A stretch of 64,000 nt of DNA from Paracoccus sp. S1E-3 (GCF_013868135.1 NZ_JACEMU010000017.1:75853-139852), one strand, 5' to 3'; numbered from the stretch's first letter, positions 42,577-51,690 are shown. Program-made: numbers and translations. The notes: a model not told the origin generated them from the sequence alone.

Positions 42577-43983
42577 ATGTATTACAACGAAATGTTCGAC
42601 GGCACGAAGGTGCGCGAGGCCTACGCGGGCCTTGCGGACTGGATCGATCACATGCCCGCCGAAATCCGCCAGATGAAACAGGCCGAGGCCGAGGCCCTGT
42701 TCCGTCGCATCGGCATCACCTTCGCAGTCTATGGCGAGGGCGGCGACCCCGACCGGCTGATCCCCTTCGACATGATGCCGCGCATCTTCACCCAAAGCGA
42801 ATGGCGGCGGCTGGAACGCGGCATCAAGCAGCGCGCCCGCGCGTTGAACGCCTTCCTGCGCGATGTCTATGGCCGGGGCGAGATCGTCCGCGCCGGCCGC
42901 ATTCCCGCCCGTCTGGTCTATCAGAACGACGCCTACGAAAGGGCCGTGGTGGGGTTCGTGCCGCCGCGCGGCGTCTACAGCCACATCATCGGCATCGACC
43001 TCGTGCGCACGGGCCGCGACGAGTTCTTCGTGCTGGAGGATAACTGCCGCACGCCGTCCGGCGTCAGCTATATGCTGGAAAACCGCGAGATCATGATGCG
43101 GATGTTCCCCGAACTGTTCCGCGGCAACCGGATCGAACCGGTCGACGGCTATCCCGACCTGCTTCGCCGCACCCTGGAAAGCGTGGCGCCGGCGAAATGC
43201 CAGGGCCGCCCGCGCGTGGTTATCCTGACGCCCGGCCATTTCAACAGCGCCTATTACGAACACAGCTTCCTCGCCAATCTGATGGGGGTCGAACTGGTTG
43301 AGGGCGCCGATCTGTTCGTCGAGGGCGAGTTCGTCTACATGCGCACCACCGAAGGCCCCAAGCGCGTCGATGTGATCTATCGCCGCATCGACGATGCCTT
43401 CATCGACCCGCTGACCTTCCGGCGCGATTCCATGCTGGGCGTGCCGGGGCTGATGGATGTCTACCGTTCGGGCGGCGTCTCGATCTGTTCGGCGCCGGGC
43501 GCGGGCGTGGCCGATGACAAGGCCATCTATACCTTCGTGCCCGAAATGGTCCGCTTTTATCTGGGCGAGGAACCGATCCTGAAAAACGTCGATACATGGA
43601 CGCTGTGGAAGGACGACGATTACAGATACGTCATGGACAATCTCGGCGATCTGGTCGTGAAGGAAGTGCACGGCTCGGGCGGTTACGGGATGCTGGTCGG
43701 CCCCCGCTCCACCAAGGCCGAGATCGAGGATTTCCGGCTGCGCATTCAGGCCAACCCCTCCAACTATATCGCCCAGCCGACGCTGTCGCTGTCGACCTGT
43801 CCGACCTTCGTGAACGAAGGCGTCGCGCCCCGCCATGTCGATCTGCGCCCCTATTGCCTGTGCGGTGAGCGGATCGAACTGGTGCCCGGCGGCTTGACCC
43901 GCGTGGCGCTGAAGGAAGGCAGTCTGGTGGTGAACTCGTCGCAGGGCGGGGGTGTCAAGGACACCTGGGTCCTGTCGGAATAG
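42577..43983 (+). CDS. Circularly permuted ATP-grasp protein of the Anbu operon
   Basis: This 468-residue protein belongs to the circularly permuted ATP-grasp family (DUF404/DUF407). Marker segments are FFVLEDNCRTPSGVSYMLEN, VVILTPGHFNSAYYEHSFLA, VDVIYRRIDDAFIDPLTFR, KEVHGSGGYGMLVGP and PYCLCGERIELVPGGLTRVA near the end. Such enzymes are predicted to join amino acids or peptides using ATP, but no substrate is known. It opens a four-gene operon with an alpha-E protein, a transglutaminase and Anbu. ATG 42577 follows GAGGGG; ATG 42541 is a weaker option without an SD. Confidence 0.88.
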   Translation: MYYNEMFDGTKVREAYAGLADWIDHMPAEIRQMKQAEAEALFRRIGITFAVYGEGGDPDRLIPFDMMPRIFTQSEWRRLERGIKQRARALNAFLRDVYGRGEIVRAGRIPARLVYQNDAYERAVVGFVPPRGVYSHIIGIDLVRTGRDEFFVLEDNCRTPSGVSYMLENREIMMRMFPELFRGNRIEPVDGYPDLLRRTLESVAPAKCQGRPRVVILTPGHFNSAYYEHSFLANLMGVELVEGADLFVEGEFVYMRTTEGPKRVDVIYRRIDDAFIDPLTFRRDSMLGVPGLMDVYRSGGVSICSAPGAGVADDKAIYTFVPEMVRFYLGEEPILKNVDTWTLWKDDDYRYVMDNLGDLVVKEVHGSGGYGMLVGPRSTKAEIEDFRLRIQANPSNYIAQPTLSLSTCPTFVNEGVAPRHVDLRPYCLCGERIELVPGGLTRVALKEGSLVVNSSQGGGVKDTWVLSE

Positions 43984-43993
43984 GGGGAAGATC

Positions 43994-44941
43994 ATGCTCA
44001 GCCGCACCGCATCGAACCTGTTCTGGCTTGGCCGCCACATGGAACGCGCTGAAACTGCATCCCGCCTGTTCGAGGTGGGTGCGCGCATCACGCTGCTGCC
44101 CAACACCGCCGAGGGCTATCAGAACGAATGGCAGTCGCTTCTGCGCGCCACCGGCGTCGCCGACAGCTATGCTGTGCGCTATGGCGATGTGACCGAGGAG
44201 AACATGGAGAAATTCATGGTCTTCGACCGCGACAACCCCTCCTCGGTCGCCAGTTGCATGCATGAGGCGCGCGAATCCGGCCGCATCGTGCGCACGGCGC
44301 TGACCAGCCGGGTCTGGGACGCGCTGAACGTGTCCTGGCAGGAAATGCGCGCCATGAAGCCGGGGCAGGAAGACGCTGCCGATCTGGCCGATTTCGTCGC
44401 ACGCCATGCCGCCACCGTTCACGGTGCCATCGACGGCACGCAATTGCGCAATGACGGCTTTCACTTCATGAAGCTTGGCTATGCGCTGGAACGTGCGGAT
44501 TCGACCGCCCGCGTGCTGGACGTGAAGTATTTCGTGCTGCTGCCGCGGGTCGAGTTCGTGGGCTCCGGCCTCGACAGCTATCAATGGCATGTGATCCTGC
44601 GGGCGCTCTCGGCCCATCGGTCTTTTCACTGGGCCTATGGCGAGGATGTCAGCGCCGCGCGGGTGGCGCATTTCCTGATCCTGAACCACGAATCCCCACG
44701 CTCTCTGATGACCTCCGTGCAGGAGGCGCTGGCGCATCTGGACGCGCTCGTCCGCCGCTACGGCGAAGACGTGCCCCATACCGCCCGTGACCGGGCGCGC
44801 GCTTTGGCCGATCGGCTGGCCGGCACCGATATCGATGACATCTTCGACGAGGGGCTGCACGAATTCCTGTCGGATTTCATCCGCGAGATCGGCGTGATCG
44901 CCAACCATGTGCAGGCCGATTATTTTCACGGAAGGGGCTGA
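43994..44941 (+). CDS. Alpha-E domain protein of the Anbu operon
   Basis: This 315-residue all-helical protein of the alpha-E family (DUF403) starts MLSRTASNLFWLGRHMERAE, a family signature. Later marks are LSRVWDALNVSWQ-type helices, HFMKLGYALERADSTARVLD and RSLMTSVQEALAHLD. The function is unknown; it is almost always beside the ATP-grasp and transglutaminase genes and may be a substrate-holding partner. GGGGAAG precedes the start, 10 bp after the ATP-grasp gene. It ends 2 bp before the transglutaminase gene. Confidence 0.88.
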   Translation: MLSRTASNLFWLGRHMERAETASRLFEVGARITLLPNTAEGYQNEWQSLLRATGVADSYAVRYGDVTEENMEKFMVFDRDNPSSVASCMHEARESGRIVRTALTSRVWDALNVSWQEMRAMKPGQEDAADLADFVARHAATVHGAIDGTQLRNDGFHFMKLGYALERADSTARVLDVKYFVLLPRVEFVGSGLDSYQWHVILRALSAHRSFHWAYGEDVSAARVAHFLILNHESPRSLMTSVQEALAHLDALVRRYGEDVPHTARDRARALADRLAGTDIDDIFDEGLHEFLSDFIREIGVIANHVQADYFHGRG

Positions 44942-44943
44942 GG

Positions 44944-45759
44944 ATGCGTCTGAAGATCACCCACCACTCGGTGTACCGCTATGACGCGCCGGTCGGCTTC
45001 GTCGTTCAAAGCCTGCGCACGACGCCTTCGGTCTTCGAGGGCCAGAAGGTCATTGACTGGAAGGTCAGCATCGACGGTGCCGATGCCGGCCCCGGCTTCC
45101 GCGACGGCGCGGGCGACTGGGTGCAGGTCTGGACCATTCGCGGCCCGGTGACCGAAGTGCCCGTCCGCATCGACGGCGAGGTCGAAACGACCGATCTCGC
45201 CGGTGTTCTGCGCGGCCACCGCGAGATGGTGCATCCGATGGTCTATCTGCAGTCGACCGAAGCCACCGAACCCGACGCCGCGCTGCGCGCCCTGGCCGCC
45301 GAACCCGCCGAGGATCTGGCCCCCCTGCATCTCGCCCATGCGCTGTCGGGTTTGGTGTCCGACGCCATCGCCTATCGCCCCGGCGTGACCCATCTGAACA
45401 CTTCCGCCGCCGAGGCGCTGGCACTGGGCGAAGGCGTCTGTCAGGACCACGCCCATGTGCTGATCGCGCTGGCGCGGGTGCGCGGGCTGCCCGCGCGCTA
45501 TGTCTCGGGCTATCTTTACGCCGATCCTGATGGCGCCCCGCACGAGGCCGCCCATGCCTGGGCGGAAATCCATATCGGCGGACTCGGCTGGGTGGGCTTC
45601 GATGCCGCCAACCGGACCTGCCCGGATGACCGCTATGTCCGCACCGGATCGGGCCTGGACGCGCGCGACGCCGCGCCCATCCGGGGCGTCCGGGCCAGCA
45701 CCGGCATGGGGGCGGAAGAACTCGATGTGACGGTTGCGGTCGAGGCGGTGGCGCCGTAG
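44944..45759 (+). CDS. Transglutaminase-like cysteine protease-fold protein of the Anbu operon
   Basis: This 271-residue protein has the bacterial transglutaminase N-domain (HHSVYRYDAPVGFVVQSLR) and core. The catalytic Cys is in GEGVCQDHAHV, His in EAAHAWAEIH, and Asp in GFDAANRTCP. Members hydrolyse or transfer at peptide amides. With the ATP-grasp and alpha-E partners it may process or release a peptide product. It has no signal peptide, so it is cytosolic. The start is ATG 44944 (GAGG just upstream). Confidence 0.9.
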   Translation: MRLKITHHSVYRYDAPVGFVVQSLRTTPSVFEGQKVIDWKVSIDGADAGPGFRDGAGDWVQVWTIRGPVTEVPVRIDGEVETTDLAGVLRGHREMVHPMVYLQSTEATEPDAALRALAAEPAEDLAPLHLAHALSGLVSDAIAYRPGVTHLNTSAAEALALGEGVCQDHAHVLIALARVRGLPARYVSGYLYADPDGAPHEAAHAWAEIHIGGLGWVGFDAANRTCPDDRYVRTGSGLDARDAAPIRGVRASTGMGAEELDVTVAVEAVAP

Positions 45760-45789
45760 ATTGCGGGGCTGAGGAGTCCTGGACTGCCA

Positions 45790-46518
45790 ATGACCTATTG
45801 CGTCGCGCTGAAACTGAATGCCGGGCTGGTGCTGCTGTCGGACACCCGCACCAATGCCGGTCTGGACAATATCGCCACCTATCGGAAGATGTTCTTCTTC
45901 GAACAGCCGGGCGAGCGGGTGATCGGCATCATGACGGCGGGCAGCCTGTCGGTCACGCAGACCACCATCTCGCGCCTGCGCGAAGCGATCGAGGACCCTG
46001 AGGCGGGCGAGCGGCATTCGATCATGAAGGCCCATACCATGCTGGGCGTCGTCGATATCGTGGGTGAGACGCTGGCCCGGACCCGGCACGAGATCGCCAC
46101 CCAATGCGCCGAACTGAAGCAAAGTCAGGCAAGCGCCAGCATGATCGTGGCCGGCCAGCGGGTGGGTGGCGACATGCGGCTGTTTCTCGTCTATCCCGAG
46201 GGCAACCATATCGAGGCGACCGAGGACACGCCCTATCTGCAGATCGGCGAGCACAAATACGGCAAGCCGATCCTAGACCGGGTGGTGACGCCCGCGACCA
46301 GCCTCGAGGACGCGCAGAAGGCGGCGCTTCTGTCGATGGATTCGACGATGAAATCGAACCTGTCGGTCGGGATGCCGCTGGATCTGGCGGTGATCGAGAA
46401 GGATGCCTGCCGGGTCAGCGCCAAGCGCCGGATCATGAAGGAAGACCCGCAATTCGCCGAGATGTCGCATGCCTGGTCCGAGGCGCTGCGCGACGCTTTC
46501 GTGAAGATGCCGCTTTAG
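45790..46518 (+). CDS. Anbu, proteasome-type protease subunit
   Basis: This 242-residue Ntn-hydrolase of the proteasome superfamily is recognised as Anbu (ancestral beta subunit). It begins MTYCVALKLNAGLVLLSDTR, so Thr2 becomes the N-terminal nucleophile after Met removal; in mature numbering D17 and K32 complete the site (proteasome K33 position). Anbu forms large open helical or ring-like assemblies in other bacteria, but activity and substrates are unsettled. It is the last gene of the operon, 30 bp after the transglutaminase gene. HslV is the alternative, but the operon and the SDTRTNAG segment are Anbu-specific. Confidence 0.92.
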   Translation: MTYCVALKLNAGLVLLSDTRTNAGLDNIATYRKMFFFEQPGERVIGIMTAGSLSVTQTTISRLREAIEDPEAGERHSIMKAHTMLGVVDIVGETLARTRHEIATQCAELKQSQASASMIVAGQRVGGDMRLFLVYPEGNHIEATEDTPYLQIGEHKYGKPILDRVVTPATSLEDAQKAALLSMDSTMKSNLSVGMPLDLAVIEKDACRVSAKRRIMKEDPQFAEMSHAWSEALRDAFVKMPL

Positions 46519-46524
46519 GGGCGG

Positions 46525-47160
46525 TCACTTCACGCTCAGCGCCAGTTTCAGACCCAGACCGACCAGCAGCGTCCCCAGCGTGCGGTCGATCCACCGCCCG
46601 ATGCGCGGGCTGGCCCGCAACCGCGCCGTCAATCTGTCGCCGATGAGAACCAGCGGCGGCTCGATCAGGGCCGCCACGGCGATGATCAGCACACCGTGCA
46701 GGACCAGTTGCGCGCTCACCGGACCGGCGCCAGGCACGACGAATTGCGGCAGGAAGGCCAGAAAGAAGATCGCCACCTTCGGGTTCAGAAGCGAGATCAT
46801 GACGCCCTGCCGGATGATGCGCCGGGGGCTGGCGACGGGCTGCTGGGCACTTGGCAGCAAGGTCTCGCCGCCCGACCGCAGGGCGGCGATGCCCAGCCAG
46901 ATCAGATAGGCCGCGCCCAGCCATTTCACCACCGAGAAGGCCAGCGCCGAACTGGCGAGGATCGCCGCCAGCCCGAGCGCGGCAAAGCCCACATGACACA
47001 GCGCGCCCAGCCAGACCCCGGCCATGGCGGCGAAACCTGCCCGTTGGCCGCCGCGCAGGGTCTGGCCAAGGATGAAGGCCATGTCGGGACCGGGCGACAG
47101 ATTCAACAGCGCTGCCGCCGTCAGGAAGGTGCTCCAGTGCAGGATCGTATAGTCGAACAT
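46525..47160 (-). CDS. LysE-family exporter downstream of mutS
   Basis: This 211-residue six-helix exporter has LLNLSPGPDMAFILGQTLRG near the N-terminus and LLNPKVAIFFLAFLPQF in the middle, both LysE/RhtB motifs. ATG 47160 overlaps the mutS stop (TGATG); a GTG one codon upstream is less likely. The stop converges with that of the Anbu gene, 6 bp apart. Substrate unknown. It has the same fold as the 37189 gene but is clearly a different paralogue. Confidence 0.85.
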   Translation of the reverse strand: MFDYTILHWSTFLTAAALLNLSPGPDMAFILGQTLRGGQRAGFAAMAGVWLGALCHVGFAALGLAAILASSALAFSVVKWLGAAYLIWLGIAALRSGGETLLPSAQQPVASPRRIIRQGVMISLLNPKVAIFFLAFLPQFVVPGAGPVSAQLVLHGVLIIAVAALIEPPLVLIGDRLTARLRASPRIGRWIDRTLGTLLVGLGLKLALSVK

Positions 47161-49793
47161 CACGCTTCCTCGACCAGCCCCTTCAGCTCATAGATCAGAT
47201 CCAGCGCCGCGCGCGGGGTCAGGCAGTCCGGGGAGAGATCCTTCAGCCGCGCCTCGACGGCGCTGTCCTTTGCCTTGGCGGGCGTCGGCGCAGCGGGGGC
47301 GGCGCGGAACAGCGGCAGGTCGTCGATGATGGCGGCGGGTTTCGCTGCGCCCTCGCGCTCGCCGGATTCGAGGCTGGCGAGGATGTCGCGGGCGCGGGTC
47401 ACCACCGCATCCGGCAGCCCGGCCAGCCGCGCGACCTGCACGCCATAGGAACGGTCGGCTGCGCCCTTGACGACTTCGTGCAGGAAGATCACCTCGCCTT
47501 CCCATTCGCGCACGGCGACAGTGGCGTTCTCGACGCCTTCGAGGCGCGCGGCGAGGGCCGTCAGCTCGTGATAATGGGTGGCAAACAGCGCCCGGCAGCG
47601 GTTGATGGCCTGCAAATGCTCCATCACCGCCCAGGCGATGCTGAGCCCGTCCCAGGTCGCGGTGCCGCGCCCGATCTCGTCGAGGATCACCAGCGCGCGG
47701 TCGTCGGCCTGATTGAGGATGGCGGCAGTTTCCACCATCTCGACCATGAAAGTCGACCGGCCGCGCGCCAGATCGTCGGCGGCGCCCACGCGGCTGAACA
47801 ACTGGCTGACCAGCCCGATATGGGCGCGGGCTGCGGGCACGAAGGAACCGGCCTGCGCGAGGATGGCAATCAGCGCGTTCTGGCGCAGAAAGGTCGATTT
47901 CCCGGCCATGTTCGGCCCGGTCAGCAGCCAGATGGCGGGTGTCTCGCCTGCGGTCAGGGCGCAGTCATTGGCGACAAAGCTTTCCGCCTTGCGCCGCAGC
48001 GCGCGTTCGACGACCGGGTGGCGGCCGGCCTCGATCTCGAAGGCGCGGCTGTTGTCGATGCGGGGCCGCGTCCAGCCCTCACCGGTGGCGAGGTCGGCGA
48101 AGGCGGCGGTCAGGTCGATGTCCGCCAGCGCCCGCGCGGCCTGCCCGATGGGGGCGGCGGCGGCCAGTACCGCGTCGCGCAGGCGGGAGAAGATGGTCCG
48201 CTCGATCTCCAGCGCGCGGTCGCGGGCGTTGAGGATGCGGGTCTCCAGCTCCGACAGCCCTACGGTGGTGAAGCGGATCTGGTTGGCGGTGGTCTGGCGG
48301 TGGATGAAGACCTCGTTCAGCGGCGGGGCCAGCATCTTTTCGGCGTGGGTCGTGGTGGTTTCGATGAAGTAGCCCAGCACGTTATTGTGCTTGATCTTCA
48401 GGCTTTGCACGCCGGTCTGGGCAATGAAGTCGCCTTGCATCCCGGCGATCACGCCCCGGCCCTCGTCGCGCAACCGGCGGGTCTCGTCCAGATCCGCGTC
48501 GTAATCGCTGGCGACGAAGCCGCCGTCGCGGGCCAGAAGCGGCGGCTCGGCCACGAGCGCCTCGTCCAGCAGGTCGATCAGCGCGTCATGGCCGAGCAGA
48601 TCGCGGGCGGCCCCCGCCAGCACGGAGACCGTGTCATCGCCCAGCAGGGCGGCGATGCTGATCGCTTGCGTCAGCCCGGCCCGGATCGCCGCCAGATCGC
48701 GCGGCCCGCCCCGGTCGAGCGCCAGCCGCGACAGTGCCCGGTCCATGTCGGGCACGCGGGTCAGCGCCTCGCGCAGATCGGCGGTCAGGCGGGCATCCTC
48801 GGCCAGATGAGCCACGGCGTCATGGCGGGCATGGATCACGCCAAGATCGCGCGAGGGCGCGGAAATCCGGCGTTCCAGCAGCCGCGCGCCGGCGGCGGTG
48901 GCGGTGCGGTCGATGGCCGCCAGCAGCGAGCCCTCGCGCCCGCCAGACAGCGCCTGCGTCAGTTCCAGATTGCGCCGTGTCGCCGCGTCGATCTGCATCG
49001 CCCCGGCGATCTGTTCGCGCAGCGGCGGCCGGATCAGCGGCAGCTGCGATTTCTGCGTCAGTTCCAGATAGTCGGCGATGGCCCCCATGGCGGCGATCTC
49101 GGCGCGGGAGAAGCTGCCGAACCCGTCCAGCGTATCGACCTTGAACAGCGCCGCCAGCCGCCGCGTACCGGCGGTCGAATCGAAGCTGCCGGCGAAAAGT
49201 TCGGTCAGCGCCATCCCCATCTCGGCCGCCAGATCGTCAAGTCCGCTGCCCTCGGCCACCAGCAATTCGCGCGGCGCGATGCGCGCCAGTTCCGGGGCCA
49301 GCCGCGCGGGCGGGCAGGTCATCACCCGAAGCGCGCCGGTCGAGATATCGACCCAGGCGAGCGCCGCCTCCTCGCGCACGGTGGCGAAAGCGGCGAGGAA
49401 ATTGTGCCGCCGGGCCTCCAGCAGCGATTCCTCGGTCAGGGTGCCGGGGGTGACAAGGCGCACCACGTCGCGGGCGACCACGGATTTCGAACCGCGCTTC
49501 TTCGCCTCGGCCGGGTCCTCCATCTGTTCGGCGATGGCGACGCGGAACCCTTTGCGGATCAGCGTCAGCAGGTAGGATTCGGCGGCATGGACGGGGACGC
49601 CGCACATTGGAATCGGCTCGCCCAGATGGGTGCCGCGCTTGGTCAGCGCGATATCGAGCGCAGCGGCGGCGGCGACCGCATCGTCGAAGAACATCTCGTA
49701 GAAATCGCCCATGCGATAGAACAGCAGCGCCCCCGGATTGGCCTCGCGGATCGCGAGATACTGGGCCATCATCGGGGTCGGCTGGTCGGTCAT
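47160..49793 (-). CDS. mutS: DNA mismatch repair protein MutS
   Basis: This 877-residue protein detects base mismatches and small loops. The N-terminal mismatch-binding domain holds the F-x-E motif in LFYRMGDFYEMFFDDA. The clamp and lever regions follow, then the ATPase with Walker A LTGPNMAGKSTFLRQ, Walker B LVILDEIGRGTATWDG and FATHYHELT. Length fits MutS1. It is followed by a LysE gene with a one-base overlap. The gene is intact, so the strain is expected to be repair-proficient for this step; mutL is outside the window. Confidence 0.96.
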   Translation of the reverse strand: MTDQPTPMMAQYLAIREANPGALLFYRMGDFYEMFFDDAVAAAAALDIALTKRGTHLGEPIPMCGVPVHAAESYLLTLIRKGFRVAIAEQMEDPAEAKKRGSKSVVARDVVRLVTPGTLTEESLLEARRHNFLAAFATVREEAALAWVDISTGALRVMTCPPARLAPELARIAPRELLVAEGSGLDDLAAEMGMALTELFAGSFDSTAGTRRLAALFKVDTLDGFGSFSRAEIAAMGAIADYLELTQKSQLPLIRPPLREQIAGAMQIDAATRRNLELTQALSGGREGSLLAAIDRTATAAGARLLERRISAPSRDLGVIHARHDAVAHLAEDARLTADLREALTRVPDMDRALSRLALDRGGPRDLAAIRAGLTQAISIAALLGDDTVSVLAGAARDLLGHDALIDLLDEALVAEPPLLARDGGFVASDYDADLDETRRLRDEGRGVIAGMQGDFIAQTGVQSLKIKHNNVLGYFIETTTTHAEKMLAPPLNEVFIHRQTTANQIRFTTVGLSELETRILNARDRALEIERTIFSRLRDAVLAAAAPIGQAARALADIDLTAAFADLATGEGWTRPRIDNSRAFEIEAGRHPVVERALRRKAESFVANDCALTAGETPAIWLLTGPNMAGKSTFLRQNALIAILAQAGSFVPAARAHIGLVSQLFSRVGAADDLARGRSTFMVEMVETAAILNQADDRALVILDEIGRGTATWDGLSIAWAVMEHLQAINRCRALFATHYHELTALAARLEGVENATVAVREWEGEVIFLHEVVKGAADRSYGVQVARLAGLPDAVVTRARDILASLESGEREGAAKPAAIIDDLPLFRAAPAAPTPAKAKDSAVEARLKDLSPDCLTPRAALDLIYELKGLVEEA

Positions 49794-49885
49794 CGGTCTC
49801 TCCTTCGCCGCATGGTTCTAGCGGATCGCGTGGCGATTGCCAGAGCGGGGCGGCTGGGGCAGGCTGCGCTGAGGGAGGAACCGAG

Positions 49886-50722
49886 ATGAAATATGCGATT
49901 GCGATTCTGGCCTTGACCGCTGGCCCGGCACTGGCGGTATGTCCGGCGCCCGAGGCGATGCAGCGCGCCGCCCAAGGCTGGCTTCAGGGCGAAAGGCTGC
50001 CCGATCCCGGCGTGGCCAGCATGGAGGACGCCGCCTGCGCCTATGCCGCCTATCGCGCCCGGCTGGAACAGGAACTGGGCGCGCCGGTGGGCGTGAAGGT
50101 CGGCTTCACCTCGAAACCCGCGCAGGAGCGGTTCGGAGTCGACGGGCCGGTTGCCGGGGCGCTGTTCCAGCCGATGCTGGCCGAGAATGGCGGCGAGGTC
50201 AGCCTCGCCGGGTCACGCTCGCCGCTTTACGAGGCCGATCTGGTGGTGACGGTGGCCGATCCAGTTGCGCTTGCGGCAGCCAAGACGCGCGAGGAGGCAG
50301 CAGCGGCCCTTGGCGATGTGCAGGCCTTCGTCGAGATGCCCGACATGGCGCTGGCGGAGGGGTTGAAGCCCAACGGCCCGATCATGGCCTCTTACGGAGT
50401 GATCCCGTGGCGCGGTGTGCTGGGCGACAAGATCGCGATTGCCGATCTCGCCGATCCGGTGGCGGATCTGGGGTCGCTCACGGCCGTGCTGAAAGCCGAT
50501 GGTCAGGTGATGGACGAGGCGAGCGGCGCGGCGCTTCTGGGCCATCCGCTGGATGTGGTGCTGTGGCTGGTTGGGCAGCGCGGCTATGACCTGTCCGAAG
50601 GCTCGATCATCTCGCTGGGGTCGCTTGGCCAGTTGCATCCGGCGACGCCGGGGCTGGCGATCGAGGCGGATTACATGGTCGGCGGCAAGCCGTTGAAGGT
50701 GGCGTTTACCACGGTCGAGTGA
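49886..50722 (+). CDS. Exported hydratase-like protein of the FAH / 2-keto-4-pentenoate hydratase fold
   Basis: This 278-residue protein has a likely signal peptide (MKYAIAILALTAGPALA). The body resembles the fumarylacetoacetate hydrolase/MhpD fold: VKVGFTSKPAQERFGV, ALFQPML, YEADLVVTVADP, VEMPDMA and LGSLGQLHPATPG. MhpD-type hydratases normally work in the cytosol, so an exported version is unusual and its substrate is unknown. A strong SD (GGGAGGAA) precedes the start. It is divergent from mutS, 92 bp away. Confidence 0.75.
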   Translation: MKYAIAILALTAGPALAVCPAPEAMQRAAQGWLQGERLPDPGVASMEDAACAYAAYRARLEQELGAPVGVKVGFTSKPAQERFGVDGPVAGALFQPMLAENGGEVSLAGSRSPLYEADLVVTVADPVALAAAKTREEAAAALGDVQAFVEMPDMALAEGLKPNGPIMASYGVIPWRGVLGDKIAIADLADPVADLGSLTAVLKADGQVMDEASGAALLGHPLDVVLWLVGQRGYDLSEGSIISLGSLGQLHPATPGLAIEADYMVGGKPLKVAFTTVE

Positions 50723-50787
50723 CCGCAGCAGCCTTCAGACCGCCCGCCATGCGCCGATAGGATGGCGGGTGGCCAAGTCTGAAAATA

Positions 50788-50842
50788 AGGTATTTACCTA
50801 ACTATTGCCGACATGATACTTAGGCATATGCCTAAGTATCAT
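50788..50842. promoter_or_regulatory. ArsR operator: a 30-bp perfect palindrome plus an upstream repeat
   Basis: Bases 50813-50842 form a perfect palindrome with half-site ATGATACTTAGGCAT. The start codon ATG 50828 is the first codon of the right half. Upstream, AGGTATTTACCT (50788-50799) has inverted arms AGGTA/TACCT. The downstream ArsR regulator likely binds these to repress its own gene and the SRPBCC gene. Confidence 0.7.
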
Positions 50843-51187
50843 GCTTCACTTGAAAACGCCTTCGCCGCGCTCGCCGATCCGACCCGGCGGGCGGTGGTCG
50901 AGGCATTGTCGAACGGACCTGCGACGGTCTCGCAACTCGCCAGCCCGTTCGCGATGGCGCTGCCGTCTTTCACGCAGCATCTGGGCATTCTGGAACGCGC
51001 CGGCCTTGTCACGTCGAGACGCGAGGGGCGGGCGCGCATCTGCGCGCTCAATCCGCAGGGTTTGCGGGCGGCGGAGGATTGGCTTGCGCTGAACCGGCAG
51101 CAATGGGAGGCGCGGCTTGATCGGTTCGAGGCGCATCTGGCGAATGAAGGAAAGGACACAGATGATGGACAGGAACCTGCAGGATAA
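50828..51187 (+). CDS. ArsR-family repressor of an SRPBCC gene
   Basis: This 119-residue winged-helix regulator begins MPKYHASLENAFAALADPTR. HTH residues are PATVSQLASPFAMALPSFTQHLGILERAGLVTSRREG. It has no metal-binding cysteine pair such as ELCVC, so it is a metal-independent ArsR of the kind paired with AHSA1/SRPBCC genes. ATG 50828 lies at the centre of the palindrome; ATG 50813 lies at its left edge and is possible, but neither has an SD. It overlaps the downstream gene by 26 bp. Confidence 0.82.
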   Translation: MPKYHASLENAFAALADPTRRAVVEALSNGPATVSQLASPFAMALPSFTQHLGILERAGLVTSRREGRARICALNPQGLRAAEDWLALNRQQWEARLDRFEAHLANEGKDTDDGQEPAG

Positions 51188-51683
51188 GATCACCGACTGG
51201 ACCTCGTGGCCGCTGGACCGCGAGGTCGTCATATCCCGTGTCGTCAACGCGGATCGCGAGACGGCCTTTCGCGCATGGGTGGATCCGGCGCAAATCGTGA
51301 AGTGGTTCGGACCCGAAGGTTTCGTGATCGAATCGCGGAACATCGACATCCGCGCGGGCGGAGACTGGCAGTTCGATATGGTCGCGCCGGACGGCACGCG
51401 CTTTCCCAACCGCATGGATTTTCTGCGGATCGAGCCGCCGAAGCTGATCGAGATCGATTATGGCACCGGCGATGACAACGACCCGAACCGGTTCCGTATG
51501 CTGGTCACGTTCGACGCGCAAAGTGACCGCAAGACGGTCGTGACCCTGCGCCAACTGCACCCGAGCGCCGAACGCCGCGCCATCGTGATCGGCTTTGGCG
51601 CGGTCGAGTATGGCGCCCAGACGCTGAACAAGCTGGCCCGTCACGTGGCGGCTCTGTCGGGCGAGGCCGGAGGCGGGCGCTGA
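51162..51683 (+). CDS. SRPBCC (AHSA1-type) protein
   Basis: This 173-residue protein has the AHSA1 fold: REVVISRVVNADRETAFRAW, WFGPEGFVIESRNIDIRAGG and the C-terminal helix FGAVEYGAQTLNKLARHVAAL. It likely binds a small hydrophobic ligand and is the target of the ArsR regulator just upstream, a pairing seen in many bacteria. AAGGA precedes ATG 51162; ATG 51165 is next. The function is not known. Confidence 0.82.
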   Translation: MMDRNLQDKITDWTSWPLDREVVISRVVNADRETAFRAWVDPAQIVKWFGPEGFVIESRNIDIRAGGDWQFDMVAPDGTRFPNRMDFLRIEPPKLIEIDYGTGDDNDPNRFRMLVTFDAQSDRKTVVTLRQLHPSAERRAIVIGFGAVEYGAQTLNKLARHVAALSGEAGGGR

Positions 51684-51690
51684 CGGCACG

